Notes: a model not told the origin generated them from the letters alone. Shown: positions 7,237-15,211, counted from the first letter of the stretch. The stretch: 16,313 bases of DNA from Clostridia bacterium (GCA_017452565.1 JAFTMF010000068.1:1-16313), one strand, 5' to 3'. Program-made: numbers and translations.

Positions 7237-8463
7237 ATGAGACGATTTTTCCATTTCCATCCCAACGTAAGCATTGCCGCGCTGCTGCTGGCTCTGCTTC
7301 TGCTCCTTGCCGCCTGCAATGACGCTCCCGCATCGCAGAGCACCTCCTCTCAGCCTGCGACTACGGTATCGGTCACCAGCGCACCTCCCCGAGATCCGGG
7401 ACAGAGCGATCAGCCGACCGTCACCACCTCCGATGGCGAGAACAAACCTGCCACCAAGCTCCCCAACAGCGATACCCCCGACGGATCGGTCACAACCTCC
7501 ACTACACTGCCGGAGCTCACTACTCCCATCGTTACCACGCAAACCGATCCCATTGTAACAACGCCTGTTGTCACAACGCAGACCACTCCCATCGTCACTA
7601 CTCAGCCGACTCCTCCCGTAACCGAGCCGGAGACCGAAGAGAATCAGCAGAGTCCCTACGCCGAGCTGAAGCGGAACGCCAAATACGTCCTGCTCTACGA
7701 TCTCACCGCCGGCAAAACCATCTACTCCACCGGCGACGAGCAGGTGATCTATCCCGCCTCCACCACCAAGCTGCTGACCATCCTCTTTGCGATGACCATC
7801 GTGGACGAGGACACTATCTTTACCGTGGGCAGCGAGATCAGCATTGCTCCCTTCGATTCCTCCAAGGCCAAGATCCGCAAGGGGGAGAAGTACACCTTCA
7901 CCGATATCGTGGCCGCATTGATGCTCCCTTCGGGCAATGATGCCGCATATACCCTTGCAGTGACCTGCGGACGGATCATTGCAGACGATATGACTCTGTC
8001 CAATGCCGATGCCGTCACCTGCTTTATGAACGGACTCAATGATTACGCCGCATCACTGGGGCTGACCGCCACCCACTTCGTCACGCCCGACGGCTATCAC
8101 GATGACGCCCACGTTACGTCCATCGGCGATATTTTGAAGGTAGCGCTGATGGCAAAGGAAAATCCCCTGCTGTCCCGGATTATGGCAACCCCCACCTACA
8201 CCGTCACCGATCTGGCCAAAGGCCGCACGATGACTTGGGAGAACAGCAATTTCCTCCTACAGGAGAAATCCCAATACTATTATCCCTACGCCACCGGATG
8301 CAAGACCGGCTTCCACACGCCTGCCGGCGCCTGCGTGATCGCAACCGCCGAAAAGGACGGTCAGGAGCTGATGGTGCTGATCTTCAAATGCTCCAGCAAG
8401 AACGTCCGCTTCACCGATGCCAAGAACTTCTTGGAACTGGGATTTGAACAGCTGGCGAAGTAA
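7237..8463 (+). CDS. D-alanyl-D-alanine carboxypeptidase (peptidase S11), lipoprotein
   Basis: Residues 1-27 are a lipoprotein signal with lipobox LAAC (C27). Residues 28-135 are a Ser/Thr/Pro linker with repeated TTPIVTTQ units. The catalytic domain spans about 143-405 and has all three penicillin-binding motifs: S175-T-T-K178 (nucleophile Ser), S232-G-N234 and K356-T-G358. S11 enzymes remove the terminal D-Ala of peptidoglycan pentapeptides outside the membrane and so limit cross-linking. Most PBP5/DacF-type enzymes are held by a C-terminal amphipathic helix after a PBP5_C beta domain. Both are absent here, and the N-terminal lipid anchor with a long linker seems to replace them. The gene lies 51 bp after the LRR gene. 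It ends at a strong hairpin. Confidence 0.93.
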   Translation: MRRFFHFHPNVSIAALLLALLLLLAACNDAPASQSTSSQPATTVSVTSAPPRDPGQSDQPTVTTSDGENKPATKLPNSDTPDGSVTTSTTLPELTTPIVTTQTDPIVTTPVVTTQTTPIVTTQPTPPVTEPETEENQQSPYAELKRNAKYVLLYDLTAGKTIYSTGDEQVIYPASTTKLLTILFAMTIVDEDTIFTVGSEISIAPFDSSKAKIRKGEKYTFTDIVAALMLPSGNDAAYTLAVTCGRIIADDMTLSNADAVTCFMNGLNDYAASLGLTATHFVTPDGYHDDAHVTSIGDILKVALMAKENPLLSRIMATPTYTVTDLAKGRTMTWENSNFLLQEKSQYYYPYATGCKTGFHTPAGACVIATAEKDGQELMVLIFKCSSKNVRFTDAKNFLELGFEQLAK

Positions 8464-8475
8464 TCTCTACATACG

Positions 8476-8505
8476 ATAAGCCCGATGCAACTGCATCGGG
8501 CTTAT
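8476..8505 (+). terminator. Terminator after the D,D-carboxypeptidase gene
   Basis: A 14-bp perfect inverted repeat (ATAAGCCCGATGCA pairing with TGCATCGGGCTTAT) sits 12 bp after the stop. The T tail is weak (TATTATG). Confidence 0.75.
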
Positions 8506-8521
8506 TATTATGCACACAAAA

Positions 8522-8545
8522 AGCCTCCGACTTTCGTCGGAGGCT
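8522..8545 (-). terminator. Intrinsic terminator of the haem-protein operon
   Basis: On the minus strand a 10-bp stem (AGCCTCCGAC pairing with GTCGGAGGCT) is followed by a run of five or more T. It lies 45 bp after the stop of the HzsA-related gene. With the neighbouring plus-strand hairpin it insulates two convergent units. Confidence 0.9.
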
Positions 8546-8589
8546 GATTGTTTGGTTCAGATGATTCGTGACCGCAGAGCGGAATGGAA

Positions 8590-11500
8590 TCAGTTCTTCA
8601 CCTCGGTGCCTATGCACTTCACTTCGGTGAGTGCTGCGTAAGGAGTGGTTGCTCCTGCAGTCTCAACGGTGAAATTAGAGAGCTTAATGGAGGTGGTCTT
8701 CACGCCGCCCAGATCGATTACCTGCTCCAGAGCGGAGTTGGTCAGGTTGATATCCATCGTGGTGCCGTCAGACAAGGTAACGGTACAACCGGTGAAGTAG
8801 GAGTCGTGGGGGAAGTCCGCACGGATGACTACGATCAGCTCGTTGATGGTAACTTCTCTGCCGAAGTCGATCTTGAAGTAATCGGTAGCCTTCACGTTGT
8901 TGTTGGGGCCCCAAGACTGGTAGGGATATGCGCCGTGGCCTTCGTTAGCGGTGAAGCCGTCGATGGCGTTGCGGGCTGCCCAGTACAGGTTGTTATCGTT
9001 TACGTTGTTGGTGGTTGCGTGAGGATAATCGTTGGTGCCGTCTACTACGTCGTAGGGATTCAGCGCCAGGTTGTGTTCCTTCGCCAGTTCCTTCTCAGAT
9101 GCCACGCGAGCAGTGATGGTGTTGTTGATGTAAACAACGCCCTTGCTGGGGTTCATGGTGTGAGGGAAGCAGGTGTTGGTCATGTTGGGGAAGGTATAGG
9201 TAAACTTTCCGTCGGGACAGTAAATGATGGCTTCGCCTACACGGGAGTTGAGGCAGAGTGCCAGGTACTTTTCGCCCTCGGGAAGCGTGATGGTGAGCTT
9301 GTCGTTGCCCGCATACTTGTTGGGAACGTACAGAACAACCATACCTTCGCCTTCAGCGGTGTAGTTCTTGTTCTTGGCGGTGGTGTAATCAATCTTCACG
9401 GTGCCGGTACCCTTGGTGAGGCCTGCACGTGCCAGCTTGGTGTACTCGTCCAGCTTGTCGTAGAGCTCGCGCTTGTGCAGCTCTTCCTCGTACTCACGAA
9501 CGTCATTGCCGTCCCAAGCGTCACGAACGTAGTAGCTGCCGTAGCAAGGTACGCAAAGGTCGATCCACGCTGCGATTGCCTGAATCTGCTCTTCGGTAAG
9601 ATTGCCGTGGCCGTTTCTCAGTCTCTTGATCAGATTGGACTTAGCCGAACCGTAACGGTTGGGGTTCAGAATCTCACTCTGGCTCATAGAAGAGATGAAG
9701 TTGATGTACTGGTTCTGAGGCTTGGTGGTGAGCCACTGCTTGTTGCCGTCAACGGTAGAACCGGTGAGGATCAGATAGCTCATGGGGAAGTACTTACGCA
9801 TACGGTCGCCGATAACGGGAGTGCCTTCCAAAGAGAACTGTGCGGGGCTGCCGGAGGAACCGGAGGAAGGACCTGCTACGGGAACGGTTGCATACAGAGC
9901 GGCATCCATTTCGTAGCCGCCTACGTGCTGCAGTGCGCTGACAGCCAGCACGTTGGTGCCGTCTACCAGATACTGCGCCGCATTGGTCAGGGTGATGGTT
10001 CTGTACTCATCGGTCCAGTTACCGTCCTGATGCACCAGATGACCGTTGATGTAGAACTTCACGTCGTCATCGTAGAAGGTGTTCAGATAAAGGGTAGCCT
10101 TCTTGAGAGCGTCTGCATCGGCAACGTTGAAGGTCTTGACAGCCCACAGATAGTTCTTGCCGTCCTGACCCCAGCCGGACGCGCCGTTACCGCCTGCGCG
10201 GTTACCGAAGGGTGCGGATGCGTTCTTCCAAGAGGAAGTGTCGAAGCCGGGCTTGGTCCAATCGGTGCCGGTGATGATTTCGGTATCGGATACGGTGATC
10301 TTCCAGTTGGTCTTGCCGTTTACCAGGTTGGTGGTGGTTCCGCCGCCCTTGCCTGCCTTCAGCTCCAGATCAAAGAACTGACCTGCATCGGAGCCGGTAA
10401 CCTTCACTGCGATGGTGTTGGTGCCAACCTTGCAAGCTGCACGAGCAGCTGCATCCAGTGCAACAGAGGTGTAATTTGCAGACTTGGTATCGCCGGTGTA
10501 AACCTTGGTACCGTTGATGTAAACCTCGATCTGTTCGGTGTAAGCCAGATTCATAATCAGGTTGCACTCTTCCAAATCGTACTGGGTAAGGGTTACGTTC
10601 TTGCGCAGCCAGATGGAATCGCTCTTCCAAACGGTGTTGATCATACCGGGAGCGGTGCCGATCTTACCGAAGGGAGCAAACGCCATATCCCACTTGGAGC
10701 TGTCGAAATCGGCAGCAGCCCAAGAGTCTGCGGGAGCGGTGGTGGTAAAGCTCCAGCTGTCACGCTTGGAGATTACGGTATCTGCAGCGGTGAGGTCAAC
10801 CTTGTTCATTTGAGCAGCGTTGATCTTGTTGTAACCGGTAGCAGAGTTGGAGTGACAGGTAATGCAGTTTGCATCCAGGATGGGCTGTACTACGTCCAGA
10901 TAGTCGAAGCCGACAAGAGAGGATGCATCGTAAGGATCATACTCGTCATAAGAATCGGATACGGACATCCACATATCGGGGCGGATTTCCTGTACGCCAT
11001 TCTTCATTGCCTGTGTGATCTTCGCCTGAGTGGGAGGTGCATAGTTCTTATCCAGATGGCAGCCTACGCAGGAGAAGTATTCACCGGGCTGGAGGGTAGA
11101 CCAGCTACGCATGGTCTGAATCATATTGCCGTCTTTATCCAGCAACTGGAAGTATAGCGGCACTTCCGAGGGTGCTGTAAACAAGGCCGATCCGTCTTCG
11201 TAGACATCTACGATACCGATGACCTTCTTAACGTCCCAAGAACCGTTACCGGTTGCGATAGGAGAATAGGGGTCGGAACCGCCGGTGCCGCGGCCTACGG
11301 TTGCACCGATTGCGGAGGAACGGAATTCCAGCGCAACTACACGCAGGTACTTAACGGTGCCTGCTGCAACGCCCTTCATAGACTCGCCCTCGTATACGTT
11401 GCCTACGTAGTAGGTGCCGTATTCATTCGCGTAGTTGACAAGGCTTGCACGGTTAAACTGAGGATTGTTCTTAATCAGAGCTACCTGGCTGGCAGGATAA

Positions 11501-12693
11501 TCCTTGCTGCCTTCTACCAAAACTACGTTCTTCTTGCGGGTATTAACCAGCTCGATGTTGAAGGGAGTCTCGCGGCCGGAGTAGCCGTTATCGCAAGAGG
11601 ATACTAAGAACAGATCGTCGCTGATTGCGATGGGGTACTTGAATACCTTGCCGTCATAGTAGTGGCCGGTATCGTTATCGTGAGAGTTCTGCAGTGCTGC
11701 AGTTGCATCGTCTCTCCAAACGTAGGTAATTGCGTTCTTGGTGTTTCTGCCGGAATTGGTATCAACAGTCAGCAGCTTACCTACCTGATGAGTGTGGTGA
11801 CCGGAAACGATGGCAACGTACTCGCCGGGTTTGCCGGGGATCTCACGGGTGTGGAGCAGAGTGGTGGGGTTGGATGCGTTGTTACCGAATACTTCGGTCT
11901 GCATAGAGCCGTCCTGGAACATCTGGAACAGCGCCTGCACGTACATCTGAGAACGGTCGTTGTAGTCCCAACGGGTGTAGAGGATGCGGCCGTCAGAGGT
12001 GGTGGTGGGGTAAGTGGTATGAACCTGGTCGTAGCCCAGACGGGTGATATTGCTGCCGTCGGGTCCGCACATAAACAGGTTGGATACGTCGGTGTGCCAG
12101 CAGTCAACGGTCTGGATGTCACGGGTGGAGTTGAACACGATATTGCCGTTGCCGGTATATACGGGCTCGATATCAGCCACGCCGGAGCCGAAGGTCAGCT
12201 GAACGGTTTCCTTGGTTGCGAAGGTGTATTCGTACAGATGGTAATCATCTTCTGCCTTCTGCTTCCAGGAGAATACCATTTTGGTGCCGTCTGCGGAAAC
12301 GCAGGGGTCACGGAGAACGCCGCTACGGGAATTAATCAGAGTTTTCTCGGTCTTGATAACCTTGTCGCCGTCTCTTTCCAGAGTCACGAGAGTCATCTTG
12401 GAACCGGGATCCCAGTTGGATTCGATACCGGAGTCGCCGCCCCACTGTCTGTCGCCCAGCAGGTGGTCGGAAACAGCCTCGGTGTAAGCGTAGTGGGAGC
12501 CGCCCATCTGCTTGTGGTAAACTACCACGAAGCTGGTAGACTCTTCCATCAGCTCGCCGATCATACTGTTGTATTCCAGCGTTTCGTTCGCTGCCGCTGC
12601 GGGGAAGCTGACGCTCAGCATCGTAAGGGTGGTGAGCAAAGTCGCACCTGCGACCAGAAGAGATTTCAGGAGAGTTTTCTTATTCATTTTCAT
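8590..12693 (-). CDS. HzsA-related exported multihaem protein with inserted jelly rolls and a C-terminal F5/8 type C domain
   Basis: Residues 1-35 are a Sec signal peptide (PAAAA cleavage region). About 40-500 form a beta-propeller with the TolB-like CVSADGTKMVFSW pattern and a His cluster at H299, H300 and H302. Residues 440-560 carry the signature of the hydrazine synthase alpha subunit family: YLRVVALEFR, NGSWDVKKVIGIVDV, MRSWSTLQPGE. Two c-type haem motifs follow, C542-VG-CH and C610-IT-CH. A third cysteine pair, C1047-VP-C1050, is followed by Tyr. Two sugar-binding-like jelly rolls (about 640-775 and 785-940) are inserted between the second haem motif and the rest of the core (RMRKYFPMSYLIL to AAWIDLCVPCYG). 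Residues 1207-1367 are an F5/8/discoidin-type domain. AGGAGG lies 8 nt before the chosen ATG and 14 nt after the upstream stop, so it is co-transcribed. The substrate is unknown; the surroundings give no sign of anammox chemistry. Confidence 0.85.
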   Translation of the reverse strand: MKMNKKTLLKSLLVAGATLLTTLTMLSVSFPAAAANETLEYNSMIGELMEESTSFVVVYHKQMGGSHYAYTEAVSDHLLGDRQWGGDSGIESNWDPGSKMTLVTLERDGDKVIKTEKTLINSRSGVLRDPCVSADGTKMVFSWKQKAEDDYHLYEYTFATKETVQLTFGSGVADIEPVYTGNGNIVFNSTRDIQTVDCWHTDVSNLFMCGPDGSNITRLGYDQVHTTYPTTTSDGRILYTRWDYNDRSQMYVQALFQMFQDGSMQTEVFGNNASNPTTLLHTREIPGKPGEYVAIVSGHHTHQVGKLLTVDTNSGRNTKNAITYVWRDDATAALQNSHDNDTGHYYDGKVFKYPIAISDDLFLVSSCDNGYSGRETPFNIELVNTRKKNVVLVEGSKDYPASQVALIKNNPQFNRASLVNYANEYGTYYVGNVYEGESMKGVAAGTVKYLRVVALEFRSSAIGATVGRGTGGSDPYSPIATGNGSWDVKKVIGIVDVYEDGSALFTAPSEVPLYFQLLDKDGNMIQTMRSWSTLQPGEYFSCVGCHLDKNYAPPTQAKITQAMKNGVQEIRPDMWMSVSDSYDEYDPYDASSLVGFDYLDVVQPILDANCITCHSNSATGYNKINAAQMNKVDLTAADTVISKRDSWSFTTTAPADSWAAADFDSSKWDMAFAPFGKIGTAPGMINTVWKSDSIWLRKNVTLTQYDLEECNLIMNLAYTEQIEVYINGTKVYTGDTKSANYTSVALDAAARAACKVGTNTIAVKVTGSDAGQFFDLELKAGKGGGTTTNLVNGKTNWKITVSDTEIITGTDWTKPGFDTSSWKNASAPFGNRAGGNGASGWGQDGKNYLWAVKTFNVADADALKKATLYLNTFYDDDVKFYINGHLVHQDGNWTDEYRTITLTNAAQYLVDGTNVLAVSALQHVGGYEMDAALYATVPVAGPSSGSSGSPAQFSLEGTPVIGDRMRKYFPMSYLILTGSTVDGNKQWLTTKPQNQYINFISSMSQSEILNPNRYGSAKSNLIKRLRNGHGNLTEEQIQAIAAWIDLCVPCYGSYYVRDAWDGNDVREYEEELHKRELYDKLDEYTKLARAGLTKGTGTVKIDYTTAKNKNYTAEGEGMVVLYVPNKYAGNDKLTITLPEGEKYLALCLNSRVGEAIIYCPDGKFTYTFPNMTNTCFPHTMNPSKGVVYINNTITARVASEKELAKEHNLALNPYDVVDGTNDYPHATTNNVNDNNLYWAARNAIDGFTANEGHGAYPYQSWGPNNNVKATDYFKIDFGREVTINELIVVIRADFPHDSYFTGCTVTLSDGTTMDINLTNSALEQVIDLGGVKTTSIKLSNFTVETAGATTPYAALTEVKCIGTEVKN

Positions 12694-12707
12694 TCCGATC
12701 GCCTCCT

Positions 12708-13901
12708 TTAATACAGAATAATTTTCAGATCGGTTGCCAGAGCCTTGCCGTCAGCTCCCTTGAAGCTAACTACGTAGTAAGCGCCCTTGGCAAGATTTGC
12801 GGGAACGGTGATGTCCACGTCGAAGTTCGTGTAGGTGCCGTACTTCAAATCCTTGATTTCCTTGGATTCGGTGTCCAGCTCCTTGCCGTCCTTATCGTAC
12901 AGGGTGATGGTCACGGTGGCATCGGGAGCGCCTGCGGTCTGCTTGATCACGCTGAGGCTCACCAGATTCTGACCGGCTTTCAGCTTGTTGTAGGAGCCGT
13001 CTGCATTCTTGATCTGCAGTGCACCGTACTGCTCGCCCTCAGCACCAATGGAGAGAACGAAGTTTGCAAGATCCTTTGCCTGCTCGTCGGTGATGGTCTT
13101 GCCTGCCTTGGATACGGAATACTTCACGTACTCAACCATATCGGTGTGACCGCCGAAGTAGCCCCAAGGATAGGTACGCCATACTTCTACCAGAGAAGCG
13201 GTATCCATATCACGGTATTCCCATGCAGGCTCGTTCTCCAGGTCAATGGAGGTGTGGAACTGCATATCGGTATACAAAGGAGCGGGATGACATACTACAC
13301 AGCCGTACTCTTCGAAGAGTGCCTTACCGCGGGTAGCGGACTCAGTGAGAGTGCCGTCGTCATTGAGGTAGGGAGACTGCTCGGGGAGCATTGCCATCAT
13401 ATAAGCCATGATGTTCTCTACCTTGCCTGCGGTATCAGCGTTGAAGCAGATATACTTCAAACCGGCTGCAATAGCGGTCTCGGAATCTGCGCGGATACCG
13501 GTAACCATTGCGGGAGGAGTACGCAGCGCATAGAGCATACTCTTTGCCTGCTTGGATACGCCAACGCCGTCGTTCAGGTTATCCCAGTTGTAGCCGTCGG
13601 CTCTGCCATCGGGATGGCAGGAAGCGCAGGACTGCCAGTTCTGATAGCAAATGGTGGAATCGTACCACAGAGCCTCGCCCAGACGGATTGCATCAGCCTT
13701 AGGCTGCTCGCCGGGGCCGAAGGAATCGATAACGCTCATCTTGGAGGAAGATACGTCAACCGCTGCGATGTCGCCGCTGAAGTACTGACCGCAATACAGA
13801 GCATTGCCGGAAAGCACGATGGAACGTACACCCTCGCCGCCCAGGTCAATACGTTCCTTGCAGCTGGATGCGAAGGGGATGTAGTTGGCAATCTGATCCA
13901 A
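12708..13901 (-). CDS. Di-haem cytochrome c peroxidase/MauG-like part of a split propeller-peroxidase gene
   Basis: This is the downstream part of the frame that begins at 14957. The frame is open from 14000, just after a TAA, to TAA at 12708-12710. It contains two c-type haem motifs, CASCH (C444-H448, numbered from 14957 with the stop as one codon) and CVVCH (C553-H557). The surroundings are typical of the di-haem peroxidase/MauG family: STICYQNWQSCASCHPDGRADGYNWDNLNDG, given here as two adjoining blocks, and APLYTD, SLVEVWRTYP. The usual PYLHDG is changed to PWGYFGG. About the last 100 residues form an Ig-like beta domain. The TTG at 13901 is only a nominal start without a ribosome binding site, and the first in-frame ATG is at 13739. 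The piece has no signal peptide, so alone it could not be exported or receive haem. It is most likely the C-terminal half of one interrupted gene. Confidence 0.75.
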   Translation of the reverse strand: MDQIANYIPFASSCKERIDLGGEGVRSIVLSGNALYCGQYFSGDIAAVDVSSSKMSVIDSFGPGEQPKADAIRLGEALWYDSTICYQNWQSCASCHPDGRADGYNWDNLNDGVGVSKQAKSMLYALRTPPAMVTGIRADSETAIAAGLKYICFNADTAGKVENIMAYMMAMLPEQSPYLNDDGTLTESATRGKALFEEYGCVVCHPAPLYTDMQFHTSIDLENEPAWEYRDMDTASLVEVWRTYPWGYFGGHTDMVEYVKYSVSKAGKTITDEQAKDLANFVLSIGAEGEQYGALQIKNADGSYNKLKAGQNLVSLSVIKQTAGAPDATVTITLYDKDGKELDTESKEIKDLKYGTYTNFDVDITVPANLAKGAYYVVSFKGADGKALATDLKIILY

Positions 13902-14000
13902 AGAATCTACCAGACCGGTGTTGGTACCAACGCGGTCAACCAGCTTCTTCAGATTGGCAAGATTTACCTTAACCAGCTCTCCTGAACCGGAGATAGCAAA

Positions 14001-14003
14001 TTA
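14001..14003 (-). other. In-frame TAA that splits the propeller-peroxidase gene
   Basis: Minus-strand reading gives GGC-AAT-ACC-CTG-TAA-TTT-GCT-ATC. The flanking peptide NGNTL-x-FAISGSGELVKVNL reads as one propeller strand, where relatives have Tyr (NGxTLYxALSG). One change at base 14001 would turn TAA into a Tyr codon. The codons on both sides are in the same frame from 14957 to 12708, 750 codons in all with no other stop. Confidence 0.85.
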
Positions 14004-14957
14004 CAGGGTATTGCCATTCTCGCTGATTGCCATACCCCAAGGATTGCCTGCGCCGTATTCCAGCTCGTCAAGCAGGAATGCGTAGGATTCTTTTTCCTTG
14101 GCAACGTCAATCACGGATACGCCGTTGGTGTAGACCCAACCTGCGTCCAGCTGAGTGGTGGGGTAGGTATAACGAGCGATGCTGTGAGAAACGTAGAGGG
14201 TCTTGCCATCGGGAGAAGCGATGATGTCCTTTACGTTAGCAGCGCCGTTGCAGAGAGCGATAGAACCGGTCACTTCGTTCTTGGCAGTGTCGATCACCGA
14301 GATGCGAGTGCTGATGGTCTCAGCAACGCCGTTATCCTCGGGCAGATGACAAGCTGCGTAAACCTTATCTCCTACCAGTTCCAGAGCCATCGGCTCACGG
14401 CTCACTGCGATTTCCTTGGTTTCCTTCATAGAGGAAAGGTCAACCACGGAAACGGAGCAAGAGAAGCGGTTTGCAACGTAAGCGGTGTTGCCCTTGACAA
14501 CCGTGTCAATGGGGGTGTGACCCAGAACTACGCTGCCCTCTTCCTTCAGATCGGAGGAAAGGACAACCAGCTTGCCGCCCAGCTTACCAACGGTAGCGTA
14601 AAGCTTACCGCCGGAAACGGTAAGACCGTTAACGGGAGCCTTGGCGTCATAGTAAGAGTCGAGAGAGTTGTCTGCGGTAGAGTATTTATAGATCTTCTCG
14701 TCGGTAGTACCGCCAACGAAAAGCCACTTACCGTCCTCGGATACGGCTACAGCAGAGGGTGAATAATAGGGGCCGCCGGGAACAGTAACAGTAGGTCCTG
14801 ATACGTCTTCTTTGGTGGTCGTTGTTGTGGTAGTCTGATCTTTGTCATTCTTGTTGCACGCGATCAGACCTGCAAGCAATACGCCGAGACCGAGGGTAAG
14901 TAGGGTGCCGGTGAATAACGCACGTTTCAGCGAAAGCTTGCCTTCGTTTTGCTTCAT
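14001..14957 (-). CDS. Lipoprotein YVTN-type beta-propeller, N-terminal part of the split propeller-peroxidase gene
   Basis: Residues 1-34 are a lipoprotein signal with lipobox LIAC (C34), followed by a Thr-rich linker (41-48). Residues 60-318 are repeated propeller blades of the YVTN/SMP-30 kind: VAVSEDGKWLFVGG, GNTAYVANRFSCSVSVVDL, RISVIDTAKNEVTGSIAL, IIASPDGKTLYVSHS. The polypeptide ends in the middle of a blade strand (SENGNTL) at a TAA, and the same frame then continues into the peroxidase part. AAGGAGG lies 7 nt before the ATG. A promoter with an extended -10 and a leader palindrome lie upstream. In planctomycete-type relatives as I recall them, the propeller and the di-haem peroxidase form one protein. 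The full-length form would be about 749 residues, anchored outside the membrane by lipid. As it stands, the product would be a truncated propeller without haem. Confidence 0.82.
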   Translation of the reverse strand: MKQNEGKLSLKRALFTGTLLTLGLGVLLAGLIACNKNDKDQTTTTTTTKEDVSGPTVTVPGGPYYSPSAVAVSEDGKWLFVGGTTDEKIYKYSTADNSLDSYYDAKAPVNGLTVSGGKLYATVGKLGGKLVVLSSDLKEEGSVVLGHTPIDTVVKGNTAYVANRFSCSVSVVDLSSMKETKEIAVSREPMALELVGDKVYAACHLPEDNGVAETISTRISVIDTAKNEVTGSIALCNGAANVKDIIASPDGKTLYVSHSIARYTYPTTQLDAGWVYTNGVSVIDVAKEKESYAFLLDELEYGAGNPWGMAISENGNTL

Positions 14958-14984
14958 AATGATACCTCCTTATGATTTCCAGAC

Positions 14985-15007
14985 TTGCCTTTTCCTGCAA
15001 AAGGCAA
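14985..15007 (-). promoter_or_regulatory. Perfect 23-bp palindrome in the leader of the haem operon
   Basis: TTGCCTTTT at 14985-14993 and AAAAGGCAA at 14999-15007 are exact inverted arms around a 5-nt centre. The site begins about 12 nt after the predicted start at 15019. It lacks a T run, so it is not a terminator. It could be a repressor operator or a hairpin that stabilises the mRNA. Confidence 0.55.
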
Positions 15008-15025
15008 CACTTTGGACTATGAAAT

Positions 15026-15054
15026 ATTATACCATATCTTGCTTTTGTTGTAAA
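15026..15054 (-). promoter_or_regulatory. Sigma-A-type promoter with extended -10 for the haem operon
   Basis: On the minus strand TTTACA and a perfect TATAAT are separated by 17 nt, and TG stands one base before the -10 (TGGTATAAT). Transcription should begin near 15019, about 62 nt before the ATG at 14957. The AT-rich stretch 15055-15211 upstream shows no gene; it may serve as an UP-element region. Confidence 0.82.
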
Positions 15055-15211
15055 TTGGCAAAATCAACTATAATTGAAAATAAAATCGTGCAATCTGCAC
15101 AAACTGCATTTTTTGACTTCTTTTCAAAAACAATTCATTTATATCGAATCATAGAAATCCTAATATTTTTCCGTAAAATTCTATAATGTATTTCAGTTAA
15201 GTTTCAGTGAG

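Noticed and set aside
8590..12693. Genuine hydrazine synthase subunit (anammox)
   Set aside because: Only the general HzsA-related core is shared. There are no HzsB/HzsC genes nearby, and the inserted carbohydrate-type domains and the spore-former context argue against anammox metabolism.
8584..12711. Long plus-strand frames (857 and 349 codons) opposite the HzsA-related gene
   Set aside because: They have no recognisable domain and no ribosome binding site, while the opposite strand carries haem motifs and clear domains.
13882..13901. TTG at 13901 as a genuine start of an independent peroxidase gene
   Set aside because: There is no Shine-Dalgarno sequence and no signal peptide follows, and the frame upstream still encodes propeller sequence back to the TAA.
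13146..13985. Plus-strand frame of 279 codons opposite the peroxidase part
   Set aside because: It is an antisense shadow; the minus strand encodes CASCH and CVVCH in a family-typical setting.
12708..14957. Reassignment of TAA to a sense codon in this organism
   Set aside because: The flavin reductase, spore protein, LRR protein and carboxypeptidase genes all end at TAA at their expected length, so only a local event can explain the internal TAA.
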